From JAAXHH01 sp965248395 (GTDB taxonomy: Bacteria; JAAXHH01), in NCBI GenBank assembly GCA_965248395.1, contig OZ252103.1, forward strand, positions 1,488,001 through 1,552,000: a stretch of DNA of 64,000 nt. Direction: 5' to 3'. The notes under the pieces are model-generated. The model was not told where the DNA came from. It saw only the letters and a program-made list of their open reading frames with translations, and did no database searches. This document shows positions 7,301 to 14,959 of the stretch, in pieces. How positions within the stretch are numbered: position 1 is the first letter of the stretch; every line of letters begins with the position of its first letter. A program made the translations under genes and the position numbers.

Positions 7301-8974
7301 ATGCCTGAAATGACCGGTTACCGGTATATCGCGGAAATGCTGCACGGCTACGGGGTAAAAGCCGTTTTCCATGTTCCCTACGTCCTGGACGGCGCCCTCG
7401 TTTTGATGGAGAAACTGGGTATCCGTCGTGTCCGGTGCCATTCCGAAAAGGCCGCGGCGTACATGGCGGACGCCTATGCGCGGGTCTCCCGCGGTCCCGG
7501 TATCGCCATGGCGCAGTCCGTGGGCGCGGCCAATCTCGCAGCCGGGCTGCAGGACGCCTGGCTCGCGGGTTCGCCGGTCATCGCCTTCACGGGGCGCTGG
7601 ATGCCCCATTACCTCTACCAACAGGCCTACCAGGAGATCGATCACCGTCCACTCTACGAACCGGTCACGAAGTTCAATGCCTACGTCGATGATGTGGAAC
7701 AATTGCCGTTCATGCTGCGTCAGGCTTTTCGCGAGGCCACCTCGGGCGCGCCGCGACCTGTTCACCTGGACTTCCTGGGACTTGCCGGCGATCTCGCGGC
7801 GGCATCGAAACTGGAGGCCGAGGTGACCGTCGAGTCGTCCTTCCGGCGGTATCCAGCCTTCCGTCCTGAGCCGGAAACCGGCCGCGTAACGGAGGCAGCG
7901 CGGCGCATTGCACGGGCAGAACGGCCGGTCCTGGTAGCCGGAGGCGGGGTTTTGGCATCGGGCGCGCAGGCCGAGGTGGTCCATCTGGCGGAGAAGCTTT
8001 CGGTCCCGGTGGCGACCTCTCTCAACGCCAAGGGAACGATCCCCGAGAACCACCCTCTTTCGGCAGGCGTGGTGGGCACCTATTCCCGCAAATGCGCCAA
8101 CGAGATCGTAGCCGAGGCGGATCTCGTGGTATTCTTGGGCAGCCACACCGGCGGCCAGGTCACCCATTTCTGGCAGATCCCCCGGCCGGGAACGCCAACC
8201 ATACAGATCGACGTGGACCCTTCCCAGATCGGCCGGAATTACCCTGCCGAAGTCGCCATCCTGGGCGACGCGAAGGTAACTTTGGAGCGCCTCATCGAGG
8301 CCGTGGAGCCTGTGCCTGAGAGACCGGTATGGACGGCGAGGGTACGGGAGTTGGTCGAAGGCTGGCGGGCCGAATTCGACGGGCTGCTCCAGTCCGGCGC
8401 AGTGCCGATCCGCCCCGAGCGCCTGTGCCGCGAAATCACCGATTTTCTCCCTTCAGACGCCATCCTCGTCTCGGACACGGGCCACGCCGGCATATGGACG
8501 GGCACCATGATCGAAATCACTGAGCCCGGTCAGACTTATCTCAGGTGTGCCGGTTCGCTGGGCTGGGCCTTCCCCGCGGCCATGGGCGCGAAGTGCGCAG
8601 CGCCCGACAGACCCGTCATCTGTTTTACGGGTGACGGCGGATTCTGGTACCATCTCGGGGAACTGGAGACGGCGGCCCGGTTCGGTATCAACACCGTGAC
8701 GGTGATCAACAACAACCGTTCTTTCAACCAGTGCCGGGACGGGTATGAAGGGGCTCACGGCGGGCGGGACCAGGGGTCGGACGACCTCTGGGTATTCGAG
8801 GACGTAAACTTCGCCGAGGTCGCGAAGTCCATGGGCTGCATGGGGATACGCGTGGAGGATCCGACGGAAATTCGGCCCGCGCTGGAACGGGCTGTTATGG
8901 CGGAAGGGCCCGTCGTGGTCGACGTGGCCAGCGACATCGACGCCATGGCGCCGACGGCCTATGTGCCGGAATGA
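7301..8974 (+). CDS. Thiamine diphosphate-dependent enzyme (acetolactate synthase-like)
   Basis: A 557-residue protein with the three-domain layout of the pyruvate oxidase/acetolactate synthase superfamily. The N-terminal PYR domain has HSEKAAAYMADAYARVSRGPG, which includes the catalytic Glu position. The central domain starts near residue 195 (ARAERPVLVAGGG). The C-terminal PP domain has the ThDP/Mg motif from GDGGFWYH to INNNRSFN, with the usual GDG to NN spacing. These enzymes decarboxylate 2-oxo acids and carboligate the product. A catabolic acetolactate synthase, an oxalyl-CoA decarboxylase-like or a sulfopyruvate-like role are all possible. It stands alone behind the tRNA terminator, with palindromes immediately upstream. 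Confidence 0.85.
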   Translation: MPEMTGYRYIAEMLHGYGVKAVFHVPYVLDGALVLMEKLGIRRVRCHSEKAAAYMADAYARVSRGPGIAMAQSVGAANLAAGLQDAWLAGSPVIAFTGRWMPHYLYQQAYQEIDHRPLYEPVTKFNAYVDDVEQLPFMLRQAFREATSGAPRPVHLDFLGLAGDLAAASKLEAEVTVESSFRRYPAFRPEPETGRVTEAARRIARAERPVLVAGGGVLASGAQAEVVHLAEKLSVPVATSLNAKGTIPENHPLSAGVVGTYSRKCANEIVAEADLVVFLGSHTGGQVTHFWQIPRPGTPTIQIDVDPSQIGRNYPAEVAILGDAKVTLERLIEAVEPVPERPVWTARVRELVEGWRAEFDGLLQSGAVPIRPERLCREITDFLPSDAILVSDTGHAGIWTGTMIEITEPGQTYLRCAGSLGWAFPAAMGAKCAAPDRPVICFTGDGGFWYHLGELETAARFGINTVTVINNNRSFNQCRDGYEGAHGGRDQGSDDLWVFEDVNFAEVAKSMGCMGIRVEDPTEIRPALERAVMAEGPVVVDVASDIDAMAPTAYVPE

Positions 8975-9360
8975 AGGTGGGCGATTGCCTTTGCTAAACT
9001 ATGGTCAATCCTTACCAGTCGTAAATTCGTTTTGGCCTCTTGTCTTGTGTTTTCGTTTTCGATTTTGACAACCGTGCGGATATGGTGTACCTTTGGGAGT
9101 GGTTTCTGTTCGAAAAATGGTTAGTACATTCAGATGAGACATGCGTAGTTTCGCTCAGACTATCCAATCAAATCTATTGTTGAATCGAGATACCTGGCAT
9201 CGCTCGAATATCAAACGACGCCGAGATACTGGAAGGGAAGCGGTTTAACACGCCGGGTGTTGTAGGAAGACGGAAGACGGACGAAAAAACCGCGATTCGT
9301 TTTCAATATCCCGTAAGCCAATACCTGGTTATTCCGCAATTCGAAGACAGGAGGTCCACT
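8975..9360. other. 386-base intergenic region
   Basis: Holds a promoter-like element at 9065-9093 (listed separately) and otherwise a locally AT-richer stretch. It shows no open frame that looks coding and no hairpin with a T-tract. The last bases (ACAGGAGGTCCACT) give the ribosome site of the lipoprotein gene. If the promoter is used, the leader is about 260 bases long. Confidence 0.5.
9065..9093 (+). promoter_or_regulatory. Promoter for the repeat-tailed lipoprotein
   Basis: TTGACA at 9065-9070, 17-bp spacer, TACCTT at 9088-9093. It has the same -10 box as the promoter at 5906. Confidence 0.45.
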
Positions 9361-10230
9361 ATGCGCTGTCTGGTATTCGCCCTTGCCATGATCTTTGCCG
9401 GATGCTCGACGCATAACCAGCTCGGGCGAGGTGACTCGCGCGGTTCAAGTGCTCTGCCTGGGCCGGAAACGACGGTGATATGGCTTGACAACCTGGGAGG
9501 GTTTCCATCTGTCGGGTACTTCGACGTGCAGACCATCTTCAACGAAACAGACCTGGGGCACGGCTCTTATGTCCGCATCGCCGCGTTGCAGGTCACTGGG
9601 ACGTCGCAGAAGGCCCTCCTCGGAGTGTTGCGGTTGAGAGCATCGCAGATGGGGGCGAACAGGTTGCTCATCGTCAAAGCGGAGGCAAAGAAAGAGGAAG
9701 TCTATCTGTATTCCGGACTTGAGAACGTGGCCCGGTTTTTCTCCGGTGAGAAAACGGACGCGGATCGGAGAGACGAAGCATACACGCTCAGGATCGACGC
9801 GATCGCAATTAGACTAACGGATGATCGGTCAACCGTGTATCGACCCCGTCTAAGGGATGATCGGTCAACCGTGTATCGACCCCGTCTAAGGGATAATCGG
9901 TCAACCGTGTATCGACCCCGTCTAAGGGATAATTGGTCAACCGTGTATCGACCCCGTCGACCGGATCATCGGCCAACCCTGAAGCCACCCCGTAGACGGG
10001 ATGATCGGCCAACCGTTAGGCCACCGCCTCCAAAGGATGATCGACCAACCGTTAGGCCACCGCCTCCAAAGGATGATCAGCCAACCGTTAGGCCACCGCC
10101 TCCAAAGGATGATCGGCCAACCGAGAAGCCATCCCGTCCAAAGGATGATCCGTCAACCGTGAAGCCACCCCCTACAGAGGATGATCGGTCAACCCTGAAG
10201 CGACCCCGTCTTAAGACCCATCGACCTTGA
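9361..10230 (+). CDS. Lipoprotein with a 12-residue repeat tail
   Basis: A 289-residue protein starting after AGGAGG at about 6 bp. Residues 1-15 are a lipoprotein signal: a short Arg, a hydrophobic stretch, then FAGC as lipobox with Cys15. Residues 16-150 form a small domain (GHGSYVRIAALQVTGTSQ, then a LRASQMGANRLLIVKAEAKK segment) that recalls small Gram-negative outer-membrane lipoproteins but that I cannot name. From residue 154 there are eleven consecutive 12-residue repeats, grading from DDRSTVYRPRLR to DDRPTVRPPPPK, followed by THRP. The tail is very basic and Pro-rich and is probably extended, like a wall- or surface-binding linker. The reading frame appears to have been shortened by a small deletion in a twelfth repeat. 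Confidence 0.7.
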   Translation: MRCLVFALAMIFAGCSTHNQLGRGDSRGSSALPGPETTVIWLDNLGGFPSVGYFDVQTIFNETDLGHGSYVRIAALQVTGTSQKALLGVLRLRASQMGANRLLIVKAEAKKEEVYLYSGLENVARFFSGEKTDADRRDEAYTLRIDAIAIRLTDDRSTVYRPRLRDDRSTVYRPRLRDNRSTVYRPRLRDNWSTVYRPRRPDHRPTLKPPRRRDDRPTVRPPPPKDDRPTVRPPPPKDDQPTVRPPPPKDDRPTEKPSRPKDDPSTVKPPPTEDDRSTLKRPRLKTHRP

Positions 10231-10262
10231 AGCGATCCCGTCGACCGAATCATCTGCAGTAA
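9820..10262 (+). repeat. 36-bp coding minisatellite
   Basis: Eleven in-frame 36-bp units (9820-10215) each encode 12 residues beginning D(D/N/H). The first three units are nearly identical at DNA level, as are the three PPPPK units, so there were at least two local amplifications. A further decayed unit follows. After CATCGACC about four bases appear lost relative to the consensus, which creates the TGA at 10228. Restoring them would extend the frame through TLKRSRRPNHLQ to a TAA at 10260. There are no spacers, so it is not CRISPR. Confidence 0.9.
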
Positions 10263-10316
10263 TCAAGGATGAAGTTCTGAATGTAGGTTTGCCGACTTGA
10301 AAACCAACGGAGACGT

Positions 10317-11165
10317 TCAAGGTAAGAACCTGGCACTTTCGGCGTCAGGCAGTATCCCGCCCTCGTCCCTGGGCAGGACCGAAAGGGGCAACGCGATGGA
10401 GGAACCCGCGTCGACCGGGAGCGTGACCCCCGTGATCCAGCGGGACTCCTCGCTGGCCAGGAAGACGGCCGCGTGGGCCACGTCCCAGGCCGTGCCTTCG
10501 GTGCCCAGCGGCGTGGAGTGTCGCCTGAGTTCCCGGTGGGCGTCGGTGAGACCGGCAGTGAAGGACGCGTGCAGGTGTCCCGGCGCGATGCAATTCACAC
10601 GAATCCCGTCTCTACCGTGCTGTACCGCCATGTTGATGGTCAGGGCGATGACACCGCCCTTGGAAGTTTCGTAGGCGACATTGTAGGACCACCCGCTACG
10701 GAAACCGTCGATGGACGCCACGTTGATGATGGAGCCGCCCCCGGTCTCCATCATCGCCGGTATGGCATACCGGCTCGCGAGCATCATGGCCTTGATGTTT
10801 ACTTCCATGATCTCGTCCCAGTGCTCCTCGCGCACGTCCACCACCGTGCCGGGATAGCTGAGACCCACGTTGTTGAAGAGGATGTGAATCCCGCCGTACC
10901 GGTTTACCGCGGACTCGGTCATGGCCCGGCAGTCCGCCGACCGGGTCACGTCCCCGGGGAAGACCGACGCCGTACCCCCTTCCTCCTCGATGTCGGCCAG
11001 CGTCTTGTTGGCGTTCTCCTCGCTCCGATCCACCAGCAACACCTTCGCGCCTTCCCGGGCGAGGAGCACGGCGGTCGCCTGTCCCGTACCCGCCACTTCG
11101 CTCTGCGTACCCGCGCCGGTCACGATGGCCACCTTGCCGTCCAGCCGGGGCTTGCTGGAAGTCAT
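10317..11165 (-). CDS. SDR-family oxidoreductase
   Basis: A classical short-chain dehydrogenase of 282 residues: TGAGTQSEVAGTGQA as the nucleotide loop (with an insertion compared with TGxxxGxG), FNNVG for the NNAG motif, the catalytic Ser in NVASIDGF, YETSK as the YxxxK site, and the PG segment NCIAPGHLH. It catalyses an NAD(P)-dependent alcohol/ketone interconversion, probably on a sugar or hydroxy acid. I chose the second of two adjacent ATGs (11165) because GAGGAG then sits 5 bp upstream. It follows a second SDR gene by 16 bases, so the two form an operon. The pair are clearly diverged, so different substrates are likely. Confidence 0.85.
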   Translation of the reverse strand: MTSSKPRLDGKVAIVTGAGTQSEVAGTGQATAVLLAREGAKVLLVDRSEENANKTLADIEEEGGTASVFPGDVTRSADCRAMTESAVNRYGGIHILFNNVGLSYPGTVVDVREEHWDEIMEVNIKAMMLASRYAIPAMMETGGGSIINVASIDGFRSGWSYNVAYETSKGGVIALTINMAVQHGRDGIRVNCIAPGHLHASFTAGLTDAHRELRRHSTPLGTEGTAWDVAHAAVFLASEESRWITGVTLPVDAGSSIALPLSVLPRDEGGILPDAESARFLP

Positions 11166-11181
11166 CATAGCTCCTCGTCCA

Positions 11182-12033
11182 TTAGAAGATCTCGGCGCCA
11201 CCCGCGACCACCAGGTCCACGGCCGTCAGGTAATCCGATTCCGAAGAGGCCAGAAACGCGACCGTCTGGGCCACGTCATCGCCCCGTGCCACCCTGCCAA
11301 GGGGCGAGGCTTCGATCTTGTCACGAATGAACTGCTCGTGGGCTTCGCTGTCCTTCCAGGATTTCCCGAGGATGGTCCCGGACGACACGGCCTCGGCGAT
11401 GTATCCTACCCGTTCCGTATCGACGGCAGTGGGCGACACGGAGTTCACGTTGATTCCGTGGGGGCCGAGTTCCTGCGCCAGGGCCTGGGTGAACCGGATG
11501 ATGGCAGCCTTTGAAGCGCAATATGCGGAGAACCTGGGCCGGCCGATCTTGCCCGACGTGGATGCGATGCTGATGATCTTGCCGCCCTTACCCCGCTCGA
11601 TCATGTGGCGCGCCACGGCCCGGCACATGAGGAACACGCCCCGGGCGTTGACGCTCATCTCCTTGTCCCAGGCTTCCTCCTCCATGTCGACGACGAGGAC
11701 CCGGTCCTTGCCGGGCAGGGAACCCGCGGCATTCACCAGGATGTCGACGTGCCCGAATCGGTCGATTCCCCTTCCCACGAGGTTTTCCACCTGGTCCGAC
11801 TTAGAGACATCGGCCAGGATGGCCTCTGCGTTTCCACCCGCCGCCTCGATTTCGCCAACCACGGAGGGCAATCCTTCCCAGTCCGCGGAGTCGCCGGGAT
11901 AGGGGTTTGCGACCAGGTCGCTGACTATTACGTCGGCGCCTTCCCGGGCGAGCCGCGTGGCCACGGCTCTTCCGATGCCCCGTTCACCCCCCGCTCCTGT
12001 CACCAGGGCAGTCTTACCGTGGAGTTTGTACAT
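11182..12033 (-). CDS. SDR-family oxidoreductase
   Basis: A 283-residue classical SDR: TGAGGERGIGRAVA (TGxxxGIG cofactor loop), an acidic VSDL position after beta-2, NAAG, the Ser in IASTSGK and YCASK as catalytic Tyr/Lys. It resembles 3-oxoacyl-ACP reductase-like SDRs but sits in a catabolic setting. It is the first gene of a two-SDR operon. It begins 21 bases after the end of the antitoxin gene on the same strand, so read-through from the toxin-antitoxin promoter is possible. No separate promoter is visible in that short space. A sugar or polyol dehydrogenase is the likeliest role. Confidence 0.85.
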   Translation of the reverse strand: MYKLHGKTALVTGAGGERGIGRAVATRLAREGADVIVSDLVANPYPGDSADWEGLPSVVGEIEAAGGNAEAILADVSKSDQVENLVGRGIDRFGHVDILVNAAGSLPGKDRVLVVDMEEEAWDKEMSVNARGVFLMCRAVARHMIERGKGGKIISIASTSGKIGRPRFSAYCASKAAIIRFTQALAQELGPHGINVNSVSPTAVDTERVGYIAEAVSSGTILGKSWKDSEAHEQFIRDKIEASPLGRVARGDDVAQTVAFLASSESDYLTAVDLVVAGGAEIF

Positions 12034-12054
12034 CGATCGTTCCTTCTGCGCCGG

Positions 12055-12342
12055 CTAAATCGTAAACCGCATTTGCATACCCAAAGCGCGTACAATTCGA
12101 ATCACAGTGGAGAACGCAGGATTGCCCTCCTCCGATAAGGCTTTGTACAGGCCTTCCCTGCTCATTCCAATTTCGCGGGCCAGCCAGCTCATGTTACCCG
12201 ATCGGGCGATATCGTTTAGAGCTGCTCGAATCAGGCTTCCATCACCCGGGTCCTCTTTCGCACATGCTTCCAGGTAGAGGCGCGCGTCTTCCGGGCTATG
12301 CAGGTGCTCCGTAACGTCCCATTTAGTGAAAGACTCGCTCAT
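12055..12342 (-). CDS. HigA-like antitoxin (addiction module antidote)
   Basis: A 95-residue helix-turn-helix protein. The N-terminal half (FTKWDVTEHLHSPEDARLYLEA) and the DNA-binding part (GNMSWLAREIGMSREGLYKAL) match the 'probable addiction module antidote' family that pairs with HigB/RelE-like toxins. It should neutralise the toxin and repress the shared promoter. I chose the ATG at 12342, which overlaps the toxin stop as ATGA and has GGAG 6 bp upstream; an in-frame ATG 12 bases earlier is too close to its ribosome site. The toxin comes first in the operon, the typical HigBA order. Confidence 0.8.
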   Translation of the reverse strand: MSESFTKWDVTEHLHSPEDARLYLEACAKEDPGDGSLIRAALNDIARSGNMSWLAREIGMSREGLYKALSEEGNPAFSTVIRIVRALGMQMRFTI

Positions 12343-12635
12343 GTCAGACTCCATTCCTCCGCCAGCCTACCAGCGCGTTCAATGTCTCGCCTTTGGCTGT
12401 TATTGCTGCCCCCGCAAAGCAAAACAAGTATTAAACCCTCGCGAAGGACATAAACTCGGTAACCGGGTCCGTGGTGTACGCGTATCTCGAACAGCCCGCG
12501 TCCCAGCGGTCTTATATCCCCGATATTGCCTAAGGATATTCTACGCAACCGCGCGTTGATACTTGCAACCGCGCTTCGATCAGGCAGGCTGCGTATCCAC
12601 CGCTTGAACGTAGCACTTTCAATTACTTCAATCAT
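12339..12635 (-). CDS. HigB/RelE-superfamily toxin (addiction module killer)
   Basis: A 98-residue protein starting MIEVIESATFKRWIRSLPD. It has the core of the 'addiction module killer' family: ASINARLRRISLGNIGDIRPLG, then FEIRVHHGPGYRVYVLREG and the LLCGGSNNSQRRDI tail. Family members are ribosome-dependent mRNA endonucleases. I chose the ATG at 12635, although the frame is open up to a TTG at 12668. The upstream part contains the -35 and -10 boxes of its own promoter, and homology begins at MIEV. The -10 box ends 5 bases before this ATG, so the message is probably leaderless. Confidence 0.8.
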   Translation of the reverse strand: MIEVIESATFKRWIRSLPDRSAVASINARLRRISLGNIGDIRPLGRGLFEIRVHHGPGYRVYVLREGLILVLLCGGSNNSQRRDIERAGRLAEEWSLT

Positions 12636-12640
12636 GCGTA

Positions 12641-12668
12641 AATGTAAACTGTAGTTCACATATGTCAA
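12641..12668 (-). promoter_or_regulatory. HigBA promoter with overlapping palindromic operator
   Basis: On the minus strand TTGACA (12668-12663), a 16-bp spacer and TACATT (12646-12641). The spacer and -10 are covered by an imperfect palindrome at 12642-12661 with half-sites ATGTAAACT and AGTTCACAT, the expected autorepression site. A second TTGACA lies 19 bp further upstream (12687-12682). Confidence 0.65.
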
Positions 12669-12700
12669 CCGGAATTCCGATTGTCAAAGTGAGGTCATAA

Positions 12701-12722
12701 CTGAAAGACAGCTGCCTTTCAG
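12701..12722. repeat. 22-bp inverted repeat between PhyH and toxin genes
   Basis: Outer arms CTGAAAG / CTTTCAG enclose a central CAGCTG; the only mismatch is one symmetric pair. It lies downstream of the PhyH gene and upstream of the toxin promoter. It has no T-tract, so it could be a weak terminator or a protein site. Confidence 0.45.
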
Positions 12723-12779
12723 CAGAATTACATTTACGGAATTAGTGTGATTTCGCAGTCCGTTCTTGCCCTTTTAAAC

Positions 12780-13667
12780 CTATTCGCCCTCTCTCCGGGG
12801 CCGCACCACGGTTTCGCCGTCGTCCTCCACGAGGTGGTGGTGATAGATGTAGGGCGGTTCCAGCACGGCCCGCTGCGCCTCGGTCAGTTCCGAGACCCAA
12901 TCGGGCAGGGTGGCTTCGTAGATCCCACCGGCGTAGTGGAGATACTTGGGCGTGTACCGGTAGAGGGCAATCCTCCGCTCATTCTTTCCGTGCCAGGGCA
13001 GGGTGCCGTGGGCGGTGGCCTCGTTGAAGATCACCAGGTCGCCCGCCTTCTGAGAGATGTGATGGACCAGGTCCTGGTTGGCCTCCCAGGTCAGGATATC
13101 CTCCGGGCATTCGAAGTTGGCCTTGTGGCTGCCCGGGATGACGCACAGTCCCCCCGCGCCGGGGTCCACGTCCGCCAGGGCGTACTGGCAAACGATCAGG
13201 CCGGAACGCATCCGCCCGTTGTGATAGTGGTAGTAACGCGACCCGTTGAAAGTTACGTTGCCGGATCCGTGAAGCTTGAGTCCCTCGCAGCCCTCCGTCG
13301 CAATCAGCACGTCTACGCCGTGGTCGAGTTTCCAGCCTCGGCCGAAGAGGGTGTTGAGATAGGGTATGATCCTGGGATGGGCCAGGAGATCGCGGAAGGG
13401 CCGGCACCACGGCTGCGGCCAGGTAAGCATGTCCGCGTAGTGCCGAAAGGGGGCGAATCGGCCTTCGAAGGGCCTGCCCCGCCAGTCTCCGCTGAGGGCG
13501 TTGGGGCCGTCGTATGACCCCAGGCGGTCGGGATTGGCGTCGAGGGCCTCGTTCAGCGACCGTACTTCCTCCTCGGTCAGAATGCCACGGATGACGAGAA
13601 AACCCTGGAGATCGTACAGGTACTGCTCCTCGTCGCTCATGGTCGAAAAGATCGACGCATCGGCCAC
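12780..13667 (-). CDS. Phytanoyl-CoA dioxygenase (PhyH) family protein, atypical metal motif
   Basis: A 295-residue protein beginning with the PhyH pattern YLYDLQGFLVIRGILTEEEV. Later it has ALADVDPGAGGLCVIPGSHKAN (the conserved GxLxVIPGSH block), a distal His in NEATAHGTLPW and the 2-oxoglutarate Arg region ERRIALYRY. The usual HxD metal pair is not seen where the other PhyH proteins here have it: the nearest His positions are LHGSG and YYHYHNG. I chose the GTG at 13667 because AAGGAGA lies 5 bp upstream; the open frame extends a further 43 codons without homology. Expected chemistry is Fe(II)/2-oxoglutarate oxygenation, but the metal site needs checking. Substrate unknown. Confidence 0.75.
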   Translation of the reverse strand: MADASIFSTMSDEEQYLYDLQGFLVIRGILTEEEVRSLNEALDANPDRLGSYDGPNALSGDWRGRPFEGRFAPFRHYADMLTWPQPWCRPFRDLLAHPRIIPYLNTLFGRGWKLDHGVDVLIATEGCEGLKLHGSGNVTFNGSRYYHYHNGRMRSGLIVCQYALADVDPGAGGLCVIPGSHKANFECPEDILTWEANQDLVHHISQKAGDLVIFNEATAHGTLPWHGKNERRIALYRYTPKYLHYAGGIYEATLPDWVSELTEAQRAVLEPPYIYHHHLVEDDGETVVRPRREGE

Positions 13668-13802
13668 GGAGATCTCCTTCCCGGTGGTTGTTTTTTTGTT
13701 CGTAAAGTGGGTGTATATGCACCACAAGATAGCCTTCCAGGTTCCCCGCGCAACGATAAAAACGACCGCCCGAGACCCCTCCGGCAGACACCACAAAATG
13801 CC

Positions 13803-13864
13803 TTGACAGGTATGTTAGTCCCGGTTAACGTCTCGTTGTCCGTTTCCTTGAACGGGCATAGAAT
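13803..13864 (+). promoter_or_regulatory. Tandem promoters for thyX
   Basis: Two promoter-like elements: TTGACA (13803-13808), 17 bp, TAACGT (13826-13831); and TTGTCC (13836-13841), 17 bp, TAGAAT (13859-13864). Both precede the chosen GTG at 13902 and rule out the upstream ATG codons as starts. Confidence 0.5.
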
Positions 13865-13901
13865 TGTTCCCTTAAAATCAACGCAATACAATCGGGATGC
13901 C

Positions 13902-14864
13902 GTGTCCGAAGAAGCCGAAGTACCCGAGCAGATCGAAGCGCAACATCTTGTCCGTCCGACCGTTCCCGAACTGGATGAAATCCTCGGCGTTCCTTTTAAC
14001 GTGCTGGACGACGGGTTCATCCGTGTCGTGGACTACATGGGCAGCGATCATTCCATCGTGCAGGCCGCCCGTGTTTCCTACGGGGCCGGAACCCGGCAGG
14101 TCCACCAGGACCGGGGACTGATCCGCTATCTCATGCGGCATCAGCACACCACCCCTTTCGAGATGTGCGACATCAAGTTCCATCTCCGGGTGCCCATGGA
14201 CTGCTGGCGGCAGTGGATCCGTCACCGGACGGCCTCGGTCAACGAGTACAGCACCCGGTATTCGCTGGCGATCGACGCGGCGCAGTCCACCTCGCCCGAT
14301 GCGTGGCGGCTGCAGGCACAGGGCAATCGCCAGGGCAGTAGCGGCTTCGTCGACGAAGAACAGGGCGCGCGTTTCACCGCGAGGGAGCGGGAACTCCAGG
14401 AGGACGCCCGGACCCGCTACGAAGAACGTATAGAAGCCGGCATCGCCCGGGAACAGGCCCGCAAGGACCTGCCGCTGTCCACGTACACCGAAGCTTACTG
14501 GAAGGTGAATCTCCTGAACCTGCTTCGGTTTCTGCTCCTTCGCATGGACGATCACGCCCAGTGGGAGATCCGGCAGTACGCCCAGGTGATCGGAAACCGC
14601 ATCGTCTCCGCCTGGTGTCCCGTCGTGTGGCAGGCCTTTCTCGATTACAGCGTCAATGCCATGCAGTTGACCCACCTGGACTGGGAAATCATCCGGGCGA
14701 TCCAGGGAGGAGACAGCCAGAAGGTAACGGACCTGGCGGTGAAATACCGTTTCATTTCAAAGGCCGGTAACCTTCGCCGCAGCAGGGAGCGGGATGAACT
14801 CGAAGCCAAGTTGCAGAAACTGAACATCCCTATCCCCTGGCGATCCGGCGACGGTACCGGCTAG
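13902..14864 (+). CDS. thyX: FAD-dependent thymidylate synthase ThyX
   Basis: About 320 residues. The ThyX signature RHRTASVNEYSTRY is at residues 107-120 and matches RHRxxSxNxxSxR exactly. FAD/dUMP-site segments include RHQHTTPFEMCDIKF before it and NLLNLLRFLLLRMDDHAQWEIRQYA after it. The enzyme methylates dUMP to dTMP with methylene-tetrahydrofolate and FADH2. The length exceeds the usual 220-250 residues because of an N-terminal segment and a charged middle insertion; such long forms are known. The start is uncertain: GTG 13902 fits the promoters above and the onset of homology, with a weak ribosome site. The rnhC gene follows 95 bases later. Confidence 0.9.
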   Translation: MSEEAEVPEQIEAQHLVRPTVPELDEILGVPFNVLDDGFIRVVDYMGSDHSIVQAARVSYGAGTRQVHQDRGLIRYLMRHQHTTPFEMCDIKFHLRVPMDCWRQWIRHRTASVNEYSTRYSLAIDAAQSTSPDAWRLQAQGNRQGSSGFVDEEQGARFTARERELQEDARTRYEERIEAGIAREQARKDLPLSTYTEAYWKVNLLNLLRFLLLRMDDHAQWEIRQYAQVIGNRIVSAWCPVVWQAFLDYSVNAMQLTHLDWEIIRAIQGGDSQKVTDLAVKYRFISKAGNLRRSRERDELEAKLQKLNIPIPWRSGDGTG

Positions 14865-14890
14865 GCCGTCCAGGTCGTCCAGGCCGTCTA
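14864..14890 (+). repeat. Three 9-bp tandem repeats after thyX
   Basis: GGCCGTCCA, GGTCGTCCA, GGCCGTCTA directly follow the thyX stop (the first base is shared with the TAG). Possibly slippage-generated; no function visible. Confidence 0.7.
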
Positions 14891-14959
14891 GCGCCTCCGG
14901 GGTGCGCGGCGGTACGGTCCTCGTCCAGCGGCCGGATACAACCCGATTTGCGGTAACCG

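Noticed and set aside
9820..10215. Repeat array that might be taken for CRISPR
   Set aside because: The 36-bp units are contiguous with no spacers and are in frame within a lipoprotein gene.
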